Assembly: GCF_022014595.1 (NCBI RefSeq)
Contig: NZ_CP091740.1
Location: 2,840,200-2,904,199, forward strand
Source of the DNA: Solitalea lacus
Lineage (GTDB): Bacteria > Bacteroidota > Bacteroidia > Sphingobacteriales > Sphingobacteriaceae
Direction: 5' to 3'
DNA: 64,000 nucleotides
Shown: positions 33,269 through 43,900 of the stretch, in pieces
How the letters are laid out: the number at the start of each line of letters is the position of its first letter
Numbering within the stretch: the stretch's first letter is position 1
The notes under the pieces: model-generated
The model's database searches: none
What the model saw: only the letters and a program-made list of their open reading frames with translations
What the model was told of the DNA's origin: nothing
Made by a program: the position numbers and the translations under genes

Positions 33269-34651
33269 ATGATTGAAACAACTCAAATCCAGGAAATCTT
33301 AGAACTGATTGAGCAAAAAAAGTTTTTTGCATTACGTAAAATTATCAAAGACTGGCACCCGAGTGAGCTCGCAGAGTTGTTTGAAGATATTCCGATTGAT
33401 GACCGTGCCATCGTTTTCAGGGTACTCCCCCGTGAATTAGCTTCAGATACTTTTGAATACCTTGATATTAAAATCCAGAAGGATTTAATGAAGGGATTAG
33501 GTCAGGAACGTGTAGCTGACATTTTGAACGAAATGTGGGCCGATGACCGTACTGCCTTATTTGAAGAACTACCAGGCCCTGTTGTAAAGCAATTATTGGA
33601 ATTGCTTAGTCCGGAAGAGCGCCGCGTTGCCAGTACCTTATTAGGTTATCCTGAAAATTCGGTAGGCCGTTTAATGCTTCCAAACTATATTTCAGTAAAG
33701 GAATATTGGACAGTTGAACGGGTTTTGGACCATATACGTCGCTACGGACACCTTACAGAATCCTTAGGAATTTTATACGTTATCAATGGTTCAGGGAAAC
33801 TAATTGATGAAATAAGAATCAATGACATCCTTCTCGCTCCACTGGAAAAAAAAGTAAACGAAATAATGGATGGCAACTTTGTCTTCCTGCATGCTAATGA
33901 CGACAAAGAGGAAGCCATTGAAGTTTTTAAACAATATGACAGGGTTTCGTTGCCGGTTGTAAACTCGGATAATGTTCTGATTGGAATTGTAACGATTGAT
34001 GACGTACTCGATATTGTTGAGGAAGAAGATACCGAAGATATTCAAAAATTTGGTGGTATGGAGGCCTTGGAAGACTCCTACATTGAAACCCCTCTTTTTG
34101 AAATGATAAAAAAACGAGCTGGCTGGTTAATTATCCTATTCATTGGAGAAATGCTCACTGCCACTGCTATGGGGTACTTTGAAGATGAAATTGATAAAGC
34201 CGTTGTCCTGGCTTTATTTGTTCCATTAATTATTTCAAGCGGAGGTAATTCAGGTTCTCAAGCAGCGACATTAATTATCCGATCATTAGCTTTAGGTGAA
34301 ATTTCTCTAGCCGATTGGTGGAAAGTAATGCGTAAGGAAATTATTTCTGGCATAATATTGGGATCCATGTTGGGTATCGTTGGTTTCGCACGCATTGCAA
34401 TTTGGCATTCCATTTTTCCTAATATGTATGGCCCTCACTGGTTACTCATAGCCATTGTAGTAGGTACATCGTTAATTGGTGTAGTGCTTTGGGGAACTTT
34501 ATCCGGTTCAATGATGCCATTATTATTGCAAAAACTTGGATTTGACCCTGCAACCTCATCAGCTCCGTTTGTTGCCACACTTGTTGATGTTACCGGTTTG
34601 GTAATTTATTTTACTGTAGCATCATTAGTACTGAGCGGAATATTGCTGTAA
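33269..34651 (+). CDS. mgtE: Magnesium transporter MgtE
   Basis: A 460-residue Mg2+ channel, full length. The N domain (about 1-130) has superhelical repeats (HPSELAELFEDIPIDDRAIV). The CBS pair is at about 135-255 (VGRLMLPNYISVKEYWTV, DRVSLPVVNSDNVLIG). A plug helix near 265-285 precedes five membrane helices. The pore signature PLIISSGGNSGSQAATLIIR is near 325. Cytosolic Mg2+ bound between the N and CBS domains closes the channel. I see no Mg2+ riboswitch structure in the leader. Confidence 0.95.
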   Translation: MIETTQIQEILELIEQKKFFALRKIIKDWHPSELAELFEDIPIDDRAIVFRVLPRELASDTFEYLDIKIQKDLMKGLGQERVADILNEMWADDRTALFEELPGPVVKQLLELLSPEERRVASTLLGYPENSVGRLMLPNYISVKEYWTVERVLDHIRRYGHLTESLGILYVINGSGKLIDEIRINDILLAPLEKKVNEIMDGNFVFLHANDDKEEAIEVFKQYDRVSLPVVNSDNVLIGIVTIDDVLDIVEEEDTEDIQKFGGMEALEDSYIETPLFEMIKKRAGWLIILFIGEMLTATAMGYFEDEIDKAVVLALFVPLIISSGGNSGSQAATLIIRSLALGEISLADWWKVMRKEIISGIILGSMLGIVGFARIAIWHSIFPNMYGPHWLLIAIVVGTSLIGVVLWGTLSGSMMPLLLQKLGFDPATSSAPFVATLVDVTGLVIYFTVASLVLSGILL

Positions 34652-34673
34652 AAATTTCTTAACTATAAAATTT

Positions 34674-34712
34674 AAAACAGACTGTTCACACAATGTGCAG
34701 TCTGTTTTTGTT
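34674..34712 (+). terminator. Terminator after mgtE
   Basis: AAAACAGACTG / CAGTCTGTTTT, an 11-bp stem followed by T residues. Confidence 0.8.
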
Positions 34713-34788
34713 TATTGTTATTATCCTTAATGACACTAGCTCAGGAATGACAATGTCCTTGATTATCATTAAGGTATATACGCAAAAT

Positions 34789-34826
34789 AAAAGAGCGGCT
34801 CTACAATTATTGCAGAGCCGCTCTTT
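34789..34826 (-). terminator. Terminator after the gyrA / TPR unit
   Basis: AAAAGAGCGGCTCT pairs with AGAGCCGCTCTTTT, a 14-bp stem. It is 22 bp after the TPR gene stop. Confidence 0.8.
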
Positions 34827-34847
34827 TATATGATAAAATCAAGAAGC

Positions 34848-35981
34848 TTATTCGATCGCTTTTAAAGCTGCATCAATCTGAGCATACTTTTCTTTTTGGT
34901 TAGTACGAGCATATACTTCTTTCAAAGAAATCATTACGTTACGATCTTTAGGATTGACTTCATAAGCTTTCTCTAAATAAGGAAGCGCTTCAGATGCTTT
35001 TTTCTGGAATTTAGCACGCTCTGCATCATATTCTTTTACTTTATTAGAAGGAAGCATATTGGCTTTCTTAATAATTTCAGCAGCTTCATTGTAGTATAAA
35101 GCACCTAAATTATAGTTAGCATCAAAATAGTTTGGATCGATTTCTAATGCTTTTTTGTAAGCAGCAATGGCTTCAGCTTGCTTTTTGATATTTTCATAAG
35201 TTACTCCTAAAGTAAAATATAAGGTTTTATTCTTAGGATCCGTAGCAATAGCCTTATTCAGCTTTTCAATAATAACATCAGATTTTCCTTCATTTAAATA
35301 AAAGTTGATCTCATCGATCATCAAAGTGTTATCTGAAGGAAATAACTTACGACCTTTTTCCAATGCGGCAACTGCAGCCTCTTTATTACCATCAGCTTTA
35401 TATAACTCAGCCAATTGGTGATAAATGTATGGCTCCTTGTTAAAATTCATATCTGCAAGCTTTTGGTAAGAAGCTTTGGCTGTTGCGTTATCTTTAAGTT
35501 TCTCAGCCATAATACCAATGTTTAGGTATAATGATGTATCCTGAGGATTCACTTCAGAAGCAAACTTAAATTCTTTCAATGCGGTTTGATAATCTTCAGC
35601 ATTATTGGCCGCAATACCTTTATTGTAAGCAGAAGCATAAATGTTGAAGTATGCATTTTTCATCTCGGTCTCATCCAACTGCTTTTTGGTATCAAGCTCT
35701 TTAGCTTTATTCAAAGATTCATAGGCAACCTTTGCAGGATCATAATCCAAATTCTTTTTTGTAGTATCTAAAGCAATAGAGCCGTAAATTTTACCTTTTA
35801 AATAAAAAGTTTTAGCTTGATTTGCAGTCTTTGGATGAACAGCGGCTTTATCAATTGACTCTTTAGCTTTATCAAGCTGACCGAGCATCACCATTTTTTC
35901 GGCGTTATCTAATTCCGCATTTTGTGCTTTAGCAACAACAGCGGCTGCTAAAAACAATCCAGATAACAAGATTTTTTTCAT
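34848..35981 (-). CDS. Secreted tetratricopeptide-repeat protein
   Basis: A 377-residue protein with a signal peptide (about 1-19, AVVAKAQ). TPR motifs cover residues about 120-375: YQTALKEFKFASEVNPQDTS, ALEKGRKLFPSDN, KLNKAIATDPKNKTLYFTLG, EAIAAYKKALEIDPNYFDAN and ALPYLEKAYEVNPKDRN. TPR solenoids hold protein partners. This one acts in the periplasm, partner unknown. It lies 27 bp downstream of gyrA on the same strand, with one shared terminator, so it is probably the second gene of a gyrA operon. Confidence 0.85.
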   Translation of the reverse strand: MKKILLSGLFLAAAVVAKAQNAELDNAEKMVMLGQLDKAKESIDKAAVHPKTANQAKTFYLKGKIYGSIALDTTKKNLDYDPAKVAYESLNKAKELDTKKQLDETEMKNAYFNIYASAYNKGIAANNAEDYQTALKEFKFASEVNPQDTSLYLNIGIMAEKLKDNATAKASYQKLADMNFNKEPYIYHQLAELYKADGNKEAAVAALEKGRKLFPSDNTLMIDEINFYLNEGKSDVIIEKLNKAIATDPKNKTLYFTLGVTYENIKKQAEAIAAYKKALEIDPNYFDANYNLGALYYNEAAEIIKKANMLPSNKVKEYDAERAKFQKKASEALPYLEKAYEVNPKDRNVMISLKEVYARTNQKEKYAQIDAALKAIE

Positions 35982-36008
35982 TTCAGAATATACTATTTAT
36001 CTTATTAA

Positions 36009-38576
36009 TTAATTTTCTTCACTATCAGATGACGCTTGAGACTCATCTCCGGTTGCATCTTCATTAGCAGAAGAATCAGCTAAATTTACAACATCTTCAC
36101 CTTCAGTATCTTCTCCTGCATCCTCAATTTTAGCTACTGAAGCAATTTCATCATCTTCATTAAGCTTGATCAAACGAACACCTTGGGTTGCTCTTCCCAT
36201 TACACGCAACTCATCAACACCAATACGTATAGTAATACCTGATTTATTGATAATCATCAAATCATCAGTTTCCTTAACATCCTTAATAGCTATTAATTGG
36301 CCTGTTTTTTCGGTTACGTTAATGGTTTTAACACCCTTACCACCACGATTGGTTACGCGATACTCATCTATATCAGAACGTTTTCCATATCCTTTTTCTG
36401 ATACCACCAATACTGCTGTTTCTTTATCATCAACAGCAATCATTCCAACCACCTCATCGTCAATTCCACTCAAGGTAACACCACGCACCCCTGCCGCAGT
36501 ACGTCCCATCGGACGAACCGTGCTTTCGTTAAAGCGAATTGCTCTTCCTGATCTAAGGGCCATTAAAATTTCTGAACTACCTGTGGTTAAACGAGCCTCC
36601 AACAACTGATCACCTTCATTAATAGAAATAGCATTGATACCATTGATACGAGGACGCGAGTAAGCTTCCAGGGTGGTTTTCTTAATGGTACCTTTCTTGG
36701 TACACATCATAATATAATTGCTTTCAAGGTAAGCCTCATCCTTCAACGTTTTTATCGTGACAAATGCCTTCACCTTATCGTCGCTTTCAATCTGAATTAG
36801 ATTTTGCATTGCACGGCCTTTGGATATACGGCTACCCTCCGGAATTCCATAAACTTTCATCCAGAAACAGCGTCCTTTCTCGGTGAAGAACAACATATAA
36901 TTATGCGTTTGAGCAATAAATAAGTGCTCAATAAAGTCTTCTTCACGGGTACTGCCACCCATTGATCCACGACCTCCCCTACCTTGCTTGCGATATTCGG
37001 TAAGTTTAGTACGTTTAATGTAACCGGCATGAGAAATAGTAATTACAACATCTTCATTTTCAATTAAAGATTCAATGTCTATTTCGCCTTCAGCGTGAAC
37101 AATTTGAGTTTTACGTTCATCACCAAATTTATCTTTTACTTCGTTTAGCTCATCCTTAATGATTCCCATTCTTAAGCCTTCATCAGCCAAAATAGCTTTT
37201 AAACGTTCAATGGTAGCCATTAATTCAGCATATTCATCTTTAATCTTGTCTCGTTCAAGTCCGGTTAAACGACGAAGCGTCATATCCAAAATTGCACGAG
37301 CCTGAATATCGCTTAATCCAAATTTGTCCATTAAACCTACGCGAGCCTCATCTGGAGTTGGAGAGTTTCGAATTAAAGAGATAACTTCATCAAGATGATC
37401 AAGTGCAATTAATAATCCTTCAAGAATATGGGCACGCTTTTCAGCTTCTGAAAGCTCAAACTTAGTACGTCTGATTACTACCTCGTGGCGATGCTCTACG
37501 TAATAGTGGATCATATCCTTCAAGTTCAACAACATCGGGCGCCCTTTTACTAAGGCTATATTATTGATACTGAACGATGTTTGTAATGCTGTGTACTTAT
37601 AAAGATTATTTAAAACCACATTAGCATTAGCATCACGTTTCACCTCGTAAACAATACGCATACCTTCGCGGTCCGACTCGTCCCTGATTTCAGAAATTCC
37701 TTCAATCCTCTTCTCGTTAATCATCTCAGCCGTACGTTCAATCATCACTGCCTTATTAACCTGGTATGGAATCTCATTTACGATAATGCGTTCACGACCA
37801 TTTTCCAAGGTTTCGATTTCGGCATTGGCACGCATTACCACCCGGCCGCGACCGGTAGTAAAGGCATCTTTAATTCCTTCATATCCGTAAATAGTTGCTC
37901 CGGTAGGAAAATCAGGCCCCTTAACGTACTTCATCAACTCATCAATAGTGATGTCGCGATTATCAATATAAGCAACCGTTGCATCTATTACCTCAGATAA
38001 GTTATGAGGAGCCATATTGGTGGCCATACCTACAGCAATACCTGAAGCACCATTTACAAGAAGGTTAGGGATTTTTGAAGGAAGTACAGTTGGCTCTTCA
38101 AGAGAGTCATCGAAGTTAAGCTGGAAATCAATAGTGTCCTTATTGATGTCTGCCAGCATCTCTTCTGCAATACGGCGCAAACGAGCCTCCGTATAACGCA
38201 TTGCTGCCGGGTTATCACCATCAATTGAACCAAAGTTTCCTTGTCCATCAACAAATGGGTACCGCAATGACCAATTTTGGGCCATACGCACCATAGTGTC
38301 ATAAACGGAACTATCACCGTGTGGGTGATATTTACCTAAAACCTCCCCTACAATACGGGCAGATTTTTTATAGGGTTTACTACTGCCTACTCCTAGTTCA
38401 AGCATACCGAACAAAACCCGGCGGTGTACCGGTTTCAATCCGTCGCGAACATCAGGCAAGGCTCTGGAAACGATTACCGACATCGAATAATCGATGTAAG
38501 CTGCTTTCATTTCCTCTTCAATATTAATAGGAATGATTTTACTTCCGTTTATCTGTTCGTTATTCTCTTCTGCCAT
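36009..38576 (-). CDS. gyrA: DNA gyrase subunit A
   Basis: An 855-residue type IIA topoisomerase subunit. The active-site tyrosine is Y128 in [10 protein letters not shown]. The quinolone region [10 protein letters not shown] keeps the sensitive residues S89 and D93. The GyrA box QGRGGRG is near residue 530, which marks gyrase rather than ParC, and the six-bladed pinwheel follows. The tail is acidic ([19 protein letters not shown]). With GyrB it introduces negative supercoils. The gene is followed by the TPR gene after 27 bp. Confidence 0.97.
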   Translation of the reverse strand: MAEENNEQINGSKIIPINIEEEMKAAYIDYSMSVIVSRALPDVRDGLKPVHRRVLFGMLELGVGSSKPYKKSARIVGEVLGKYHPHGDSSVYDTMVRMAQNWSLRYPFVDGQGNFGSIDGDNPAAMRYTEARLRRIAEEMLADINKDTIDFQLNFDDSLEEPTVLPSKIPNLLVNGASGIAVGMATNMAPHNLSEVIDATVAYIDNRDITIDELMKYVKGPDFPTGATIYGYEGIKDAFTTGRGRVVMRANAEIETLENGRERIIVNEIPYQVNKAVMIERTAEMINEKRIEGISEIRDESDREGMRIVYEVKRDANANVVLNNLYKYTALQTSFSINNIALVKGRPMLLNLKDMIHYYVEHRHEVVIRRTKFELSEAEKRAHILEGLLIALDHLDEVISLIRNSPTPDEARVGLMDKFGLSDIQARAILDMTLRRLTGLERDKIKDEYAELMATIERLKAILADEGLRMGIIKDELNEVKDKFGDERKTQIVHAEGEIDIESLIENEDVVITISHAGYIKRTKLTEYRKQGRGGRGSMGGSTREEDFIEHLFIAQTHNYMLFFTEKGRCFWMKVYGIPEGSRISKGRAMQNLIQIESDDKVKAFVTIKTLKDEAYLESNYIMMCTKKGTIKKTTLEAYSRPRINGINAISINEGDQLLEARLTTGSSEILMALRSGRAIRFNESTVRPMGRTAAGVRGVTLSGIDDEVVGMIAVDDKETAVLVVSEKGYGKRSDIDEYRVTNRGGKGVKTINVTEKTGQLIAIKDVKETDDLMIINKSGITIRIGVDELRVMGRATQGVRLIKLNEDDEIASVAKIEDAGEDTEGEDVVNLADSSANEDATGDESQASSDSEEN

Positions 38577-38711
38577 TTATTGATCTTTGGTGATTCAAAA
38601 ATTATAAGAATGCCTGCGAATTTAACAAAATTGAATGATAATTCAGTCTTAAAACTATGCCTTAAAGCATAATATTAGCAATTTAATTTATTTATTATTC
38701 CTTCAAAAACA

Positions 38712-38748
38712 AAACGATCACTAAGCAAGAAAATGTTAGTGATCGTTC
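38712..38748 (-). terminator. Terminator of hemF
   Basis: AACGATCACTAA / TTAGTGATCGTT, a 12-bp stem, followed on the minus strand by a T-rich run, 25 bp after the hemF stop. Confidence 0.8.
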
Positions 38749-38772
38749 CTTTAAATTCTTCTGAAAATTTAC

Positions 38773-39672
38773 TTACACCCAGTTAACTCCCTTTTTCAAC
38801 AGTTCAAGTGTTTTAGCCTCTTCTGTTCCGGGTGATGGTTGGTAATTATAAGCCCAATTTGCTTGAGGAGGCATGCTCATTAAGATAGACTCTATGCGGC
38901 CATTAGTCTCCAATCCAAACTTGGTGCCCGCATCATAACATAAATTAAACTCGACATACCTGCTCCTGCGTAGATATTGCCAATTTTTATGCTCAGGAGT
39001 GAACTCCTTAATTCTGTTTTGTTCTATTAAGGGCACATATACCTTGGTAAAGGTTTCACCAACAGCTTTTACAAATTCCCATCGGTCATTCATAGTAAAA
39101 TGCTCAGATTCTCCTAAACGATCGAAGAAAATACCTCCCACTCCACGCGTTTCATTACGATGTTTGATAAAGAAATAATCATCAGCCCAACGTTTAAACT
39201 GCTCATAATAATGCTCATTGAACTGATCGCAGGTATTTTTCAGTGATTGATGGAAAAATTTAGCCTGTTCTTCATTTACGTAATGAGGAGTTAGGTCAAT
39301 ACCCCCTCCAAACCATTTCAAATCCGCCTCCGGAGTTTCAAAATACCGAACATTCATATGAATGATTGGTACCAAGGGATGATTAGGGTGAATTACGATA
39401 GACACTCCAGTAGCAAAAAAAGTTGTCTTTTGCTCTAATTTAAAAGATTTTTGAACCGGTTCTGGTAATTCACCATGCACCGCAGAAAACATCACACCGC
39501 CTTTTTCTAAAACGGATCCGTTTTGCAACACCCTGCTTCTACCACCGCCACCTTCTGCCCTAACCCAATTTTCTTCCAGAAACTTACCGCTGCCGTCGGC
39601 TGCTTCTAGTTTCCGGCAAATATCATCTTGCAATCCCCGAAACCAATCGGCAATATGTTCTTTTGTTAGCAT
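38773..39672 (-). CDS. hemF: Coproporphyrinogen III oxidase, oxygen-dependent
   Basis: A 299-residue enzyme of normal length. Family blocks are GGGGRSRVLQNGSVLEKGGV near residue 40, SVIHPNHPLVPIIHMNVRYFE near 95 and WFGGGIDLTPHY near 120. KHRNETRGVGGIFFD (about 170) and SRYVEFNLCYDAGTKFGLETNGR (about 238) follow. It converts coproporphyrinogen III to protoporphyrinogen IX with O2, for heme, in the cytosol, and implies aerobic heme synthesis. A TATTTTTG element at 39685-39678 is very close to the start. Confidence 0.96.
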   Translation of the reverse strand: MLTKEHIADWFRGLQDDICRKLEAADGSGKFLEENWVRAEGGGGRSRVLQNGSVLEKGGVMFSAVHGELPEPVQKSFKLEQKTTFFATGVSIVIHPNHPLVPIIHMNVRYFETPEADLKWFGGGIDLTPHYVNEEQAKFFHQSLKNTCDQFNEHYYEQFKRWADDYFFIKHRNETRGVGGIFFDRLGESEHFTMNDRWEFVKAVGETFTKVYVPLIEQNRIKEFTPEHKNWQYLRRSRYVEFNLCYDAGTKFGLETNGRIESILMSMPPQANWAYNYQPSPGTEEAKTLELLKKGVNWV

Positions 39673-39774
39673 ACCGACAAAAATAATCTTTAATTATGAG
39701 TTTTATCAACGTAAATAAACCATAGTCGCAGTTTCAAATGATAAGTAACTATGCACATCGAACCTTGTTACTGG

Positions 39775-41034
39775 CTACTTTTCCACGTAGTCCAGTTCTT
39801 TCCCGTAGGTTTCCTCCAAATTATATAAAGCAATATAGGCTAAAGCAATTGTAGTTGCACCTACGATTAATCCACTATTTATAATACCGAAATTAGGTTT
39901 CAGAAAGTTAAAGAAAAGCAATACTGGAACTAAAGAACCTCTTACAAAATTTGGAATGGTGGTAGCTACTGTTGCTCTGATATTAGTTCCGAACTGTTCT
40001 GCTCCCATTGTTACAAACACAACCCAATAACCTGTCGACAAGCCCATTATAAAGCACATGATGTGGAAGAAACGGGCATTAAAACTTTTAGACAATAAAA
40101 AGTATAAAACCGATAGAAGAGTGGCGGTTAAAAAGATAAATACCATCTTTTTACGGGTTTTGAACACTTGGCTCAATGATCCACACAACAAATCACCAAG
40201 TGCTATACCAATATAAGCATACATAATTCCATTACCAGGGCTCAATGTTTCAGTAGCCCCCATTGCTTTTCCAAAATCATTAGCAAAGGTTACTACCACT
40301 CCAATTACAAACCAAACCGGTACGGCAATTAATATAGAGCTTAAAAAACGCGAAAAACGGCTCCATGAAGTGAACAACATAAAGAAATCCCCTCTGGCAA
40401 CTTCGACATCTTTAATTTTATGAAACATACCCGACTCAATTACTCCAACACGCATTAGCAACAAAACCAATCCCATCACACCACCAATTATGTATGAAGT
40501 TTGCCAAGAGTAATGGCCCCCAACCTGGGCGGCCACAACAGCTCCAAATAAACCGATACCAGCAATCAGCATAGTTCCATATCCCCTATTTTCTTTGCTC
40601 ATTGTTTCAGTAATAAGTGTCACACCCGCTCCTAGCTCTCCTGCTAAACCCACGCCCGCAATAAAACGTAAAGCGGCATATTGATCAACAGTTGTCACAA
40701 AGCCGTTGGCAATATTTGCTAATGAATATGTTATGATCGAACCGAATAAAACCCACAATCTCCCCTTCTTATCACCAAGGATACCCCATAAAATACCACC
40801 GGTAAGCATCCCTATCATTTGGCAATTAATTAAAAATGAACCGATGGATGACAGTTCATCAGGGTTGGTGATACCCAATCCATTTAAACTTTTAATACGG
40901 ATTACCGAAAACAGAATAAGATCATAGATATCAACAAAATAGCCTAGTGCGGCTACAATAATTAATAAGGTTATGTTTCGATTAGTAGTTGATTTCTTTT
41001 GCTCCACTTGATTAATAGGTTCAGAAAGTTGCAT
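39775..41034 (-). CDS. MFS transporter
   Basis: A 419-residue inner-membrane carrier with twelve predicted helices. MFS motif A is GGILWGILGDKKGRLWVLFG near residue 80, and a second signature is RFIAGVGLAGELGAGVTLITE near 120, as in the sugar or metabolite:H+ symporters (SHS/AAHS-like). The half repeat shows GYWVVFVTMGAEQFGTNIRAT near residue 335. Substrate is not evident. It is upstream of hemF on the same strand, with 102 bp between, and divergent from the DUF4442 gene. Confidence 0.88.
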   Translation of the reverse strand: MQLSEPINQVEQKKSTTNRNITLLIIVAALGYFVDIYDLILFSVIRIKSLNGLGITNPDELSSIGSFLINCQMIGMLTGGILWGILGDKKGRLWVLFGSIITYSLANIANGFVTTVDQYAALRFIAGVGLAGELGAGVTLITETMSKENRGYGTMLIAGIGLFGAVVAAQVGGHYSWQTSYIIGGVMGLVLLLMRVGVIESGMFHKIKDVEVARGDFFMLFTSWSRFSRFLSSILIAVPVWFVIGVVVTFANDFGKAMGATETLSPGNGIMYAYIGIALGDLLCGSLSQVFKTRKKMVFIFLTATLLSVLYFLLSKSFNARFFHIMCFIMGLSTGYWVVFVTMGAEQFGTNIRATVATTIPNFVRGSLVPVLLFFNFLKPNFGIINSGLIVGATTIALAYIALYNLEETYGKELDYVEK

Positions 41035-41225
41035 ACAAAAATTAGTTTAAGCTCGCTAATATAGGTATGTAACAATAAAACCCAAATTTCTAACTGCACA
41101 ATGCCTGATTCACCCAATAAATAAAAGGAATTAATTATGTATGCATAATATTTTCCTTGAGACTGTTGAATAACTCCTTCAAAATTGTAGTTTAGGGGTT
41201 TGATCAAGCCCAGCATTTATTGAGA

Positions 41226-41711
41226 ATGAAAATATCAAATAACACGCTTAAATGGTTAATGAGGTTTTATCCACCGCTTTTTTTTCAACGTATATGGGTA
41301 AAGCATATTTCGGAAGACTTTAAAACCATTGAGGTTAAGGTTAGCAAGAGCTTGTTGAACAAAAACTATAACGGAACTATTTTTGGTGGGACTATTTTTA
41401 GCGCTGCAGATCCTTTTTATTCCATAATGTTTTGGCAGCATTTTCGTCATAAAAGCTTTAAAGTGCTGGGCTGGTTAAAAAGTGCGGATATTCAATACAA
41501 AAAACCGGGAAATACCAACCTAACTCTTATATTTACCCTAACCGATGAAGATGTAAACGAGGCTGAACAAGCATTAAATACAATAGGTAAGTTTTCGAAA
41601 GCATATCCTGTTGAGGCCAGAAATACCAAAGGAGAGCTTTGCGCCATGATTTATACCGAAGTATGGATGCGAAAAATTAGTCCGGAACAACATTCTCAGG
41701 CGGGTTTCTAA
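41226..41711 (+). CDS. DUF4442 / hotdog-fold thioesterase-like protein
   Basis: About 161 residues from ATG 41226 (a TTG at 41220 also reads in frame, but ATG is preferred). The hotdog core reads FQRIWVKHISEDFKTIEVKV, NGTIFGGTIFSAADPFYSIM and SADIQYKKPGNTNLTLIF. The GGTIFSAAD helix matches the central helix of thioesterase-like hotdog domains, and the protein matches DUF4442. The substrate is probably an acyl-thioester. The activity is inferred from fold only. The AlbA_2 gene starts 12 bp later in the same direction. Confidence 0.8.
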   Translation: MKISNNTLKWLMRFYPPLFFQRIWVKHISEDFKTIEVKVSKSLLNKNYNGTIFGGTIFSAADPFYSIMFWQHFRHKSFKVLGWLKSADIQYKKPGNTNLTLIFTLTDEDVNEAEQALNTIGKFSKAYPVEARNTKGELCAMIYTEVWMRKISPEQHSQAGF

Positions 41712-41723
41712 ACCTTTACTGCC

Positions 41724-42347
41724 ATGAACCTCAAACGATTGATACTAGAAGGAGAAAGTGCAACCCTCGATTTCAAAAAAACCATTACCAGTTGTGAAAA
41801 AATAGCCAAAACAATGGTTTCGTTTGCAAATACACGTGGTGGTAAATTATTAATTGGAGTAGCCGATAATGGTTCTATCAAGGGAGTAAAATCAGAGGAT
41901 GAAGAACGATACATGATTACTCAGGCCGCTCATATTTATTGTCGTCCACAACTGGAACCAATCTTTGAGGAAGTAATAATTGACGATAAAATTGTCCTTG
42001 TGGTTGAAATTAAAGAAAGTGATGTTAAACCTCATTATGCCCTTGGCGAAGACAATAAATGGTGGGTCTACATTCGAATTAAAGACCATAGTGTACTGGC
42101 CAGCAAAATTGTAGTTGATGTGCTAAGTAAGGAAACCAAAGGAGATGATGTATTGATTGAATACTCATCTAAAGAAAAGGCCCTTTTAGAATACCTTGCA
42201 AATAACGACCGAATTACACTTCCGGAATACACCAAAATGCTCAATATTTCCAAGCGAGCAGCATCACGTATTTTAGTAAATTTGGTTTTAACGGGTGTTA
42301 TAAGGGTACACACTACTGAAAAACTGGAATTTTACACGGCAAGCTAA
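41724..42347 (+). CDS. AlbA_2 (Schlafen-type) domain transcriptional regulator
   Basis: A 207-residue protein. Residues about 8-120 are an AlbA_2 (Schlafen ATPase-like) domain: EGESATLDFKKTITSCEKIAK, then VSFANTRGGKLLIGVADNG and VLVVEIKESDVKPHYAL. Residues about 150-205 form a winged helix (EKALLEYLANNDRITLPEY, LNISKRAASRILVNLV). The domain pair occurs in bacterial regulators with poorly known ligands. It lies 12 bp after the DUF4442 gene. I find no defence-related neighbour, so this is probably an ordinary regulator. Confidence 0.85.
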   Translation: MNLKRLILEGESATLDFKKTITSCEKIAKTMVSFANTRGGKLLIGVADNGSIKGVKSEDEERYMITQAAHIYCRPQLEPIFEEVIIDDKIVLVVEIKESDVKPHYALGEDNKWWVYIRIKDHSVLASKIVVDVLSKETKGDDVLIEYSSKEKALLEYLANNDRITLPEYTKMLNISKRAASRILVNLVLTGVIRVHTTEKLEFYTAS

Positions 42348-42393
42348 CTTGTAACCTGTTTGTAGCAACGTACAATTAAAAGTCACCGAAAAG

Positions 42394-42401
42394 TATCTTT
42401 G
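42394..42401 (+). promoter_or_regulatory. TAnnTTTG element upstream of the MATE gene
   Basis: TATCTTTG lies 110 bp before ATG 42512, which implies a leader of about 100 bases. A 20-codon open frame in the leader (ATG 42410) is too short to judge. Confidence 0.45.
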
Positions 42402-42511
42402 TCATATTAATGGCTGCACATCGGCGCGTTCCGGCTCAACTCCATTTTTTCATATTATTTGGTATCAGATAGATAAATTTATTTTTATTTCGATACGTTC
42501 TATTAAAGATC

Positions 42512-43900
42512 ATGCATCAATTATACTATAAATACAGGGATCAATATAAAAGCAATTTTCAATTAGCCTATCCAGTTGTTATTTCGCAGTTGGGACATGT
42601 TGCTGTTGCTATTGCCGATAGCATTATTATCGGTCAGAAAACCGGAAGTGATGTATCATTGGCAGCAGTTGCATTAGGCAGCAGTATATTCACTCTTTTT
42701 ATGGTAACGGGCATAGGAATCTCCTATGGATTAACCCCTTTAATTGCTCAGGAAAACGGACGTAAAAATAAAGCTGAATGTGGTAAACTGTTAGCCAATA
42801 GTCTTAAAATAAACATCACTGCAGGCTTTATTTTGTTTTTAATTATTTTCTTCGGGTTATTTCTGATTCAATATCTCAACCAACCAGAGGCAGTGGCTAA
42901 ACAAGCAAAACCTTTTTTGGGATTGTTGGGATTTTCAATAATACCTTTAATGGTTTTTCTCACTTTTAAGCAGTTTACAGAAGGGCTGGGATTTACAAAA
43001 CAAGCTATGAGTATTACCATTTGGGGTAACCTAATAAATATTTTGGTTGGAGTAACCTTAGTATTTGGACTGTTCGGGATAAAACCGATGGGGGTTGTTG
43101 GCGTGGGTATTGCAACCTTAACAGATCGTATTTTAATGGCCATTGCCATGAGCACTTATGTATTTCGCTCAGAAAGATTTAAAGAATACTTAAAAGAATT
43201 CAAACTTAAAGCATACTCATGGCAACAGTGTAAAAAAATACTAGGAATTGGCATTCCAGTTTCAATGCAATACATTTTTGAGGTGAGTGCATTTAGTGGG
43301 GCAGCTATTATGGTGGGGTGGTTAGGCGCTAAAGAGCTTGCTGCACATCAAATTGCTTTAAGTTTAGCTTCATTAACATTTATGATGGCAAGTGGAATTT
43401 CTGCAGCAGCTGGAATAAAGTCCGGAAATTATTTTGGTCAACAAAACTATAAGGAGCTACGCTTTTCGGCTGTTGCAAGCTACCATATGGTAATTGTCTT
43501 TATGCTAACTTGTGCCTTCATTTTCACTGTGTTCAATTATTTTCTGCCGTCGTTATACATAAAAAATAATGATGTAATTACCATTGCAGCCGGCTTGTTG
43601 ATTATTGCTGCATTTTTTCAATTGTTTGATGGAATGCAAGTGGTTGGCTTGGGTATTTTACGAGGCATGGGAGACGTAAAAGTTCCAACTGCAATCACTC
43701 TTATGGCTTATTGGATTATTGGTTTGCCTTTGGGTTATGTATTGGGTTTTAAATTGAATATGGGAGTATTTGGAATTTGGTGGGCCTTACTAACTGGCTT
43801 ATTGGTAGCGGCAGTTTTACTGTTGATTCGCTTTAATAGCTTAACAAGAAAGTTAGAACACTCATTAAGTAATCAAACGTCAGAAGTTGCTTCAAACTAA
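42512..43900 (+). CDS. MATE family efflux transporter
   Basis: A 462-residue inner-membrane exporter with twelve helices in two related halves. Family blocks are LAYPVVISQLGHVAVAIADS near residue 18, AVALGSSIFTLFMVTGIGISYG near 57, and in the second half GIPVSMQYIFEVSAFSGAAIM near 247 and AAHQIALSLASLTFMMASGIS near 280. MATE proteins export cationic drugs or metabolites using Na+ or H+. Substrate unknown. It overlaps the convergent HDAC-like gene by 4 bp. Confidence 0.92.
   Translation: MHQLYYKYRDQYKSNFQLAYPVVISQLGHVAVAIADSIIIGQKTGSDVSLAAVALGSSIFTLFMVTGIGISYGLTPLIAQENGRKNKAECGKLLANSLKINITAGFILFLIIFFGLFLIQYLNQPEAVAKQAKPFLGLLGFSIIPLMVFLTFKQFTEGLGFTKQAMSITIWGNLINILVGVTLVFGLFGIKPMGVVGVGIATLTDRILMAIAMSTYVFRSERFKEYLKEFKLKAYSWQQCKKILGIGIPVSMQYIFEVSAFSGAAIMVGWLGAKELAAHQIALSLASLTFMMASGISAAAGIKSGNYFGQQNYKELRFSAVASYHMVIVFMLTCAFIFTVFNYFLPSLYIKNNDVITIAAGLLIIAAFFQLFDGMQVVGLGILRGMGDVKVPTAITLMAYWIIGLPLGYVLGFKLNMGVFGIWWALLTGLLVAAVLLLIRFNSLTRKLEHSLSNQTSEVASN

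Noticed and set aside
41724-42347. AlbA_2/Schlafen protein as an anti-phage gene
   Set aside because: It has a helix-turn-helix C-terminus and housekeeping neighbours. No nuclease or partner suggests defence.
42410-42472. 20-codon leader peptide before the MATE gene
   Set aside because: Too short to assess, with no regulatory hairpin linked to it.
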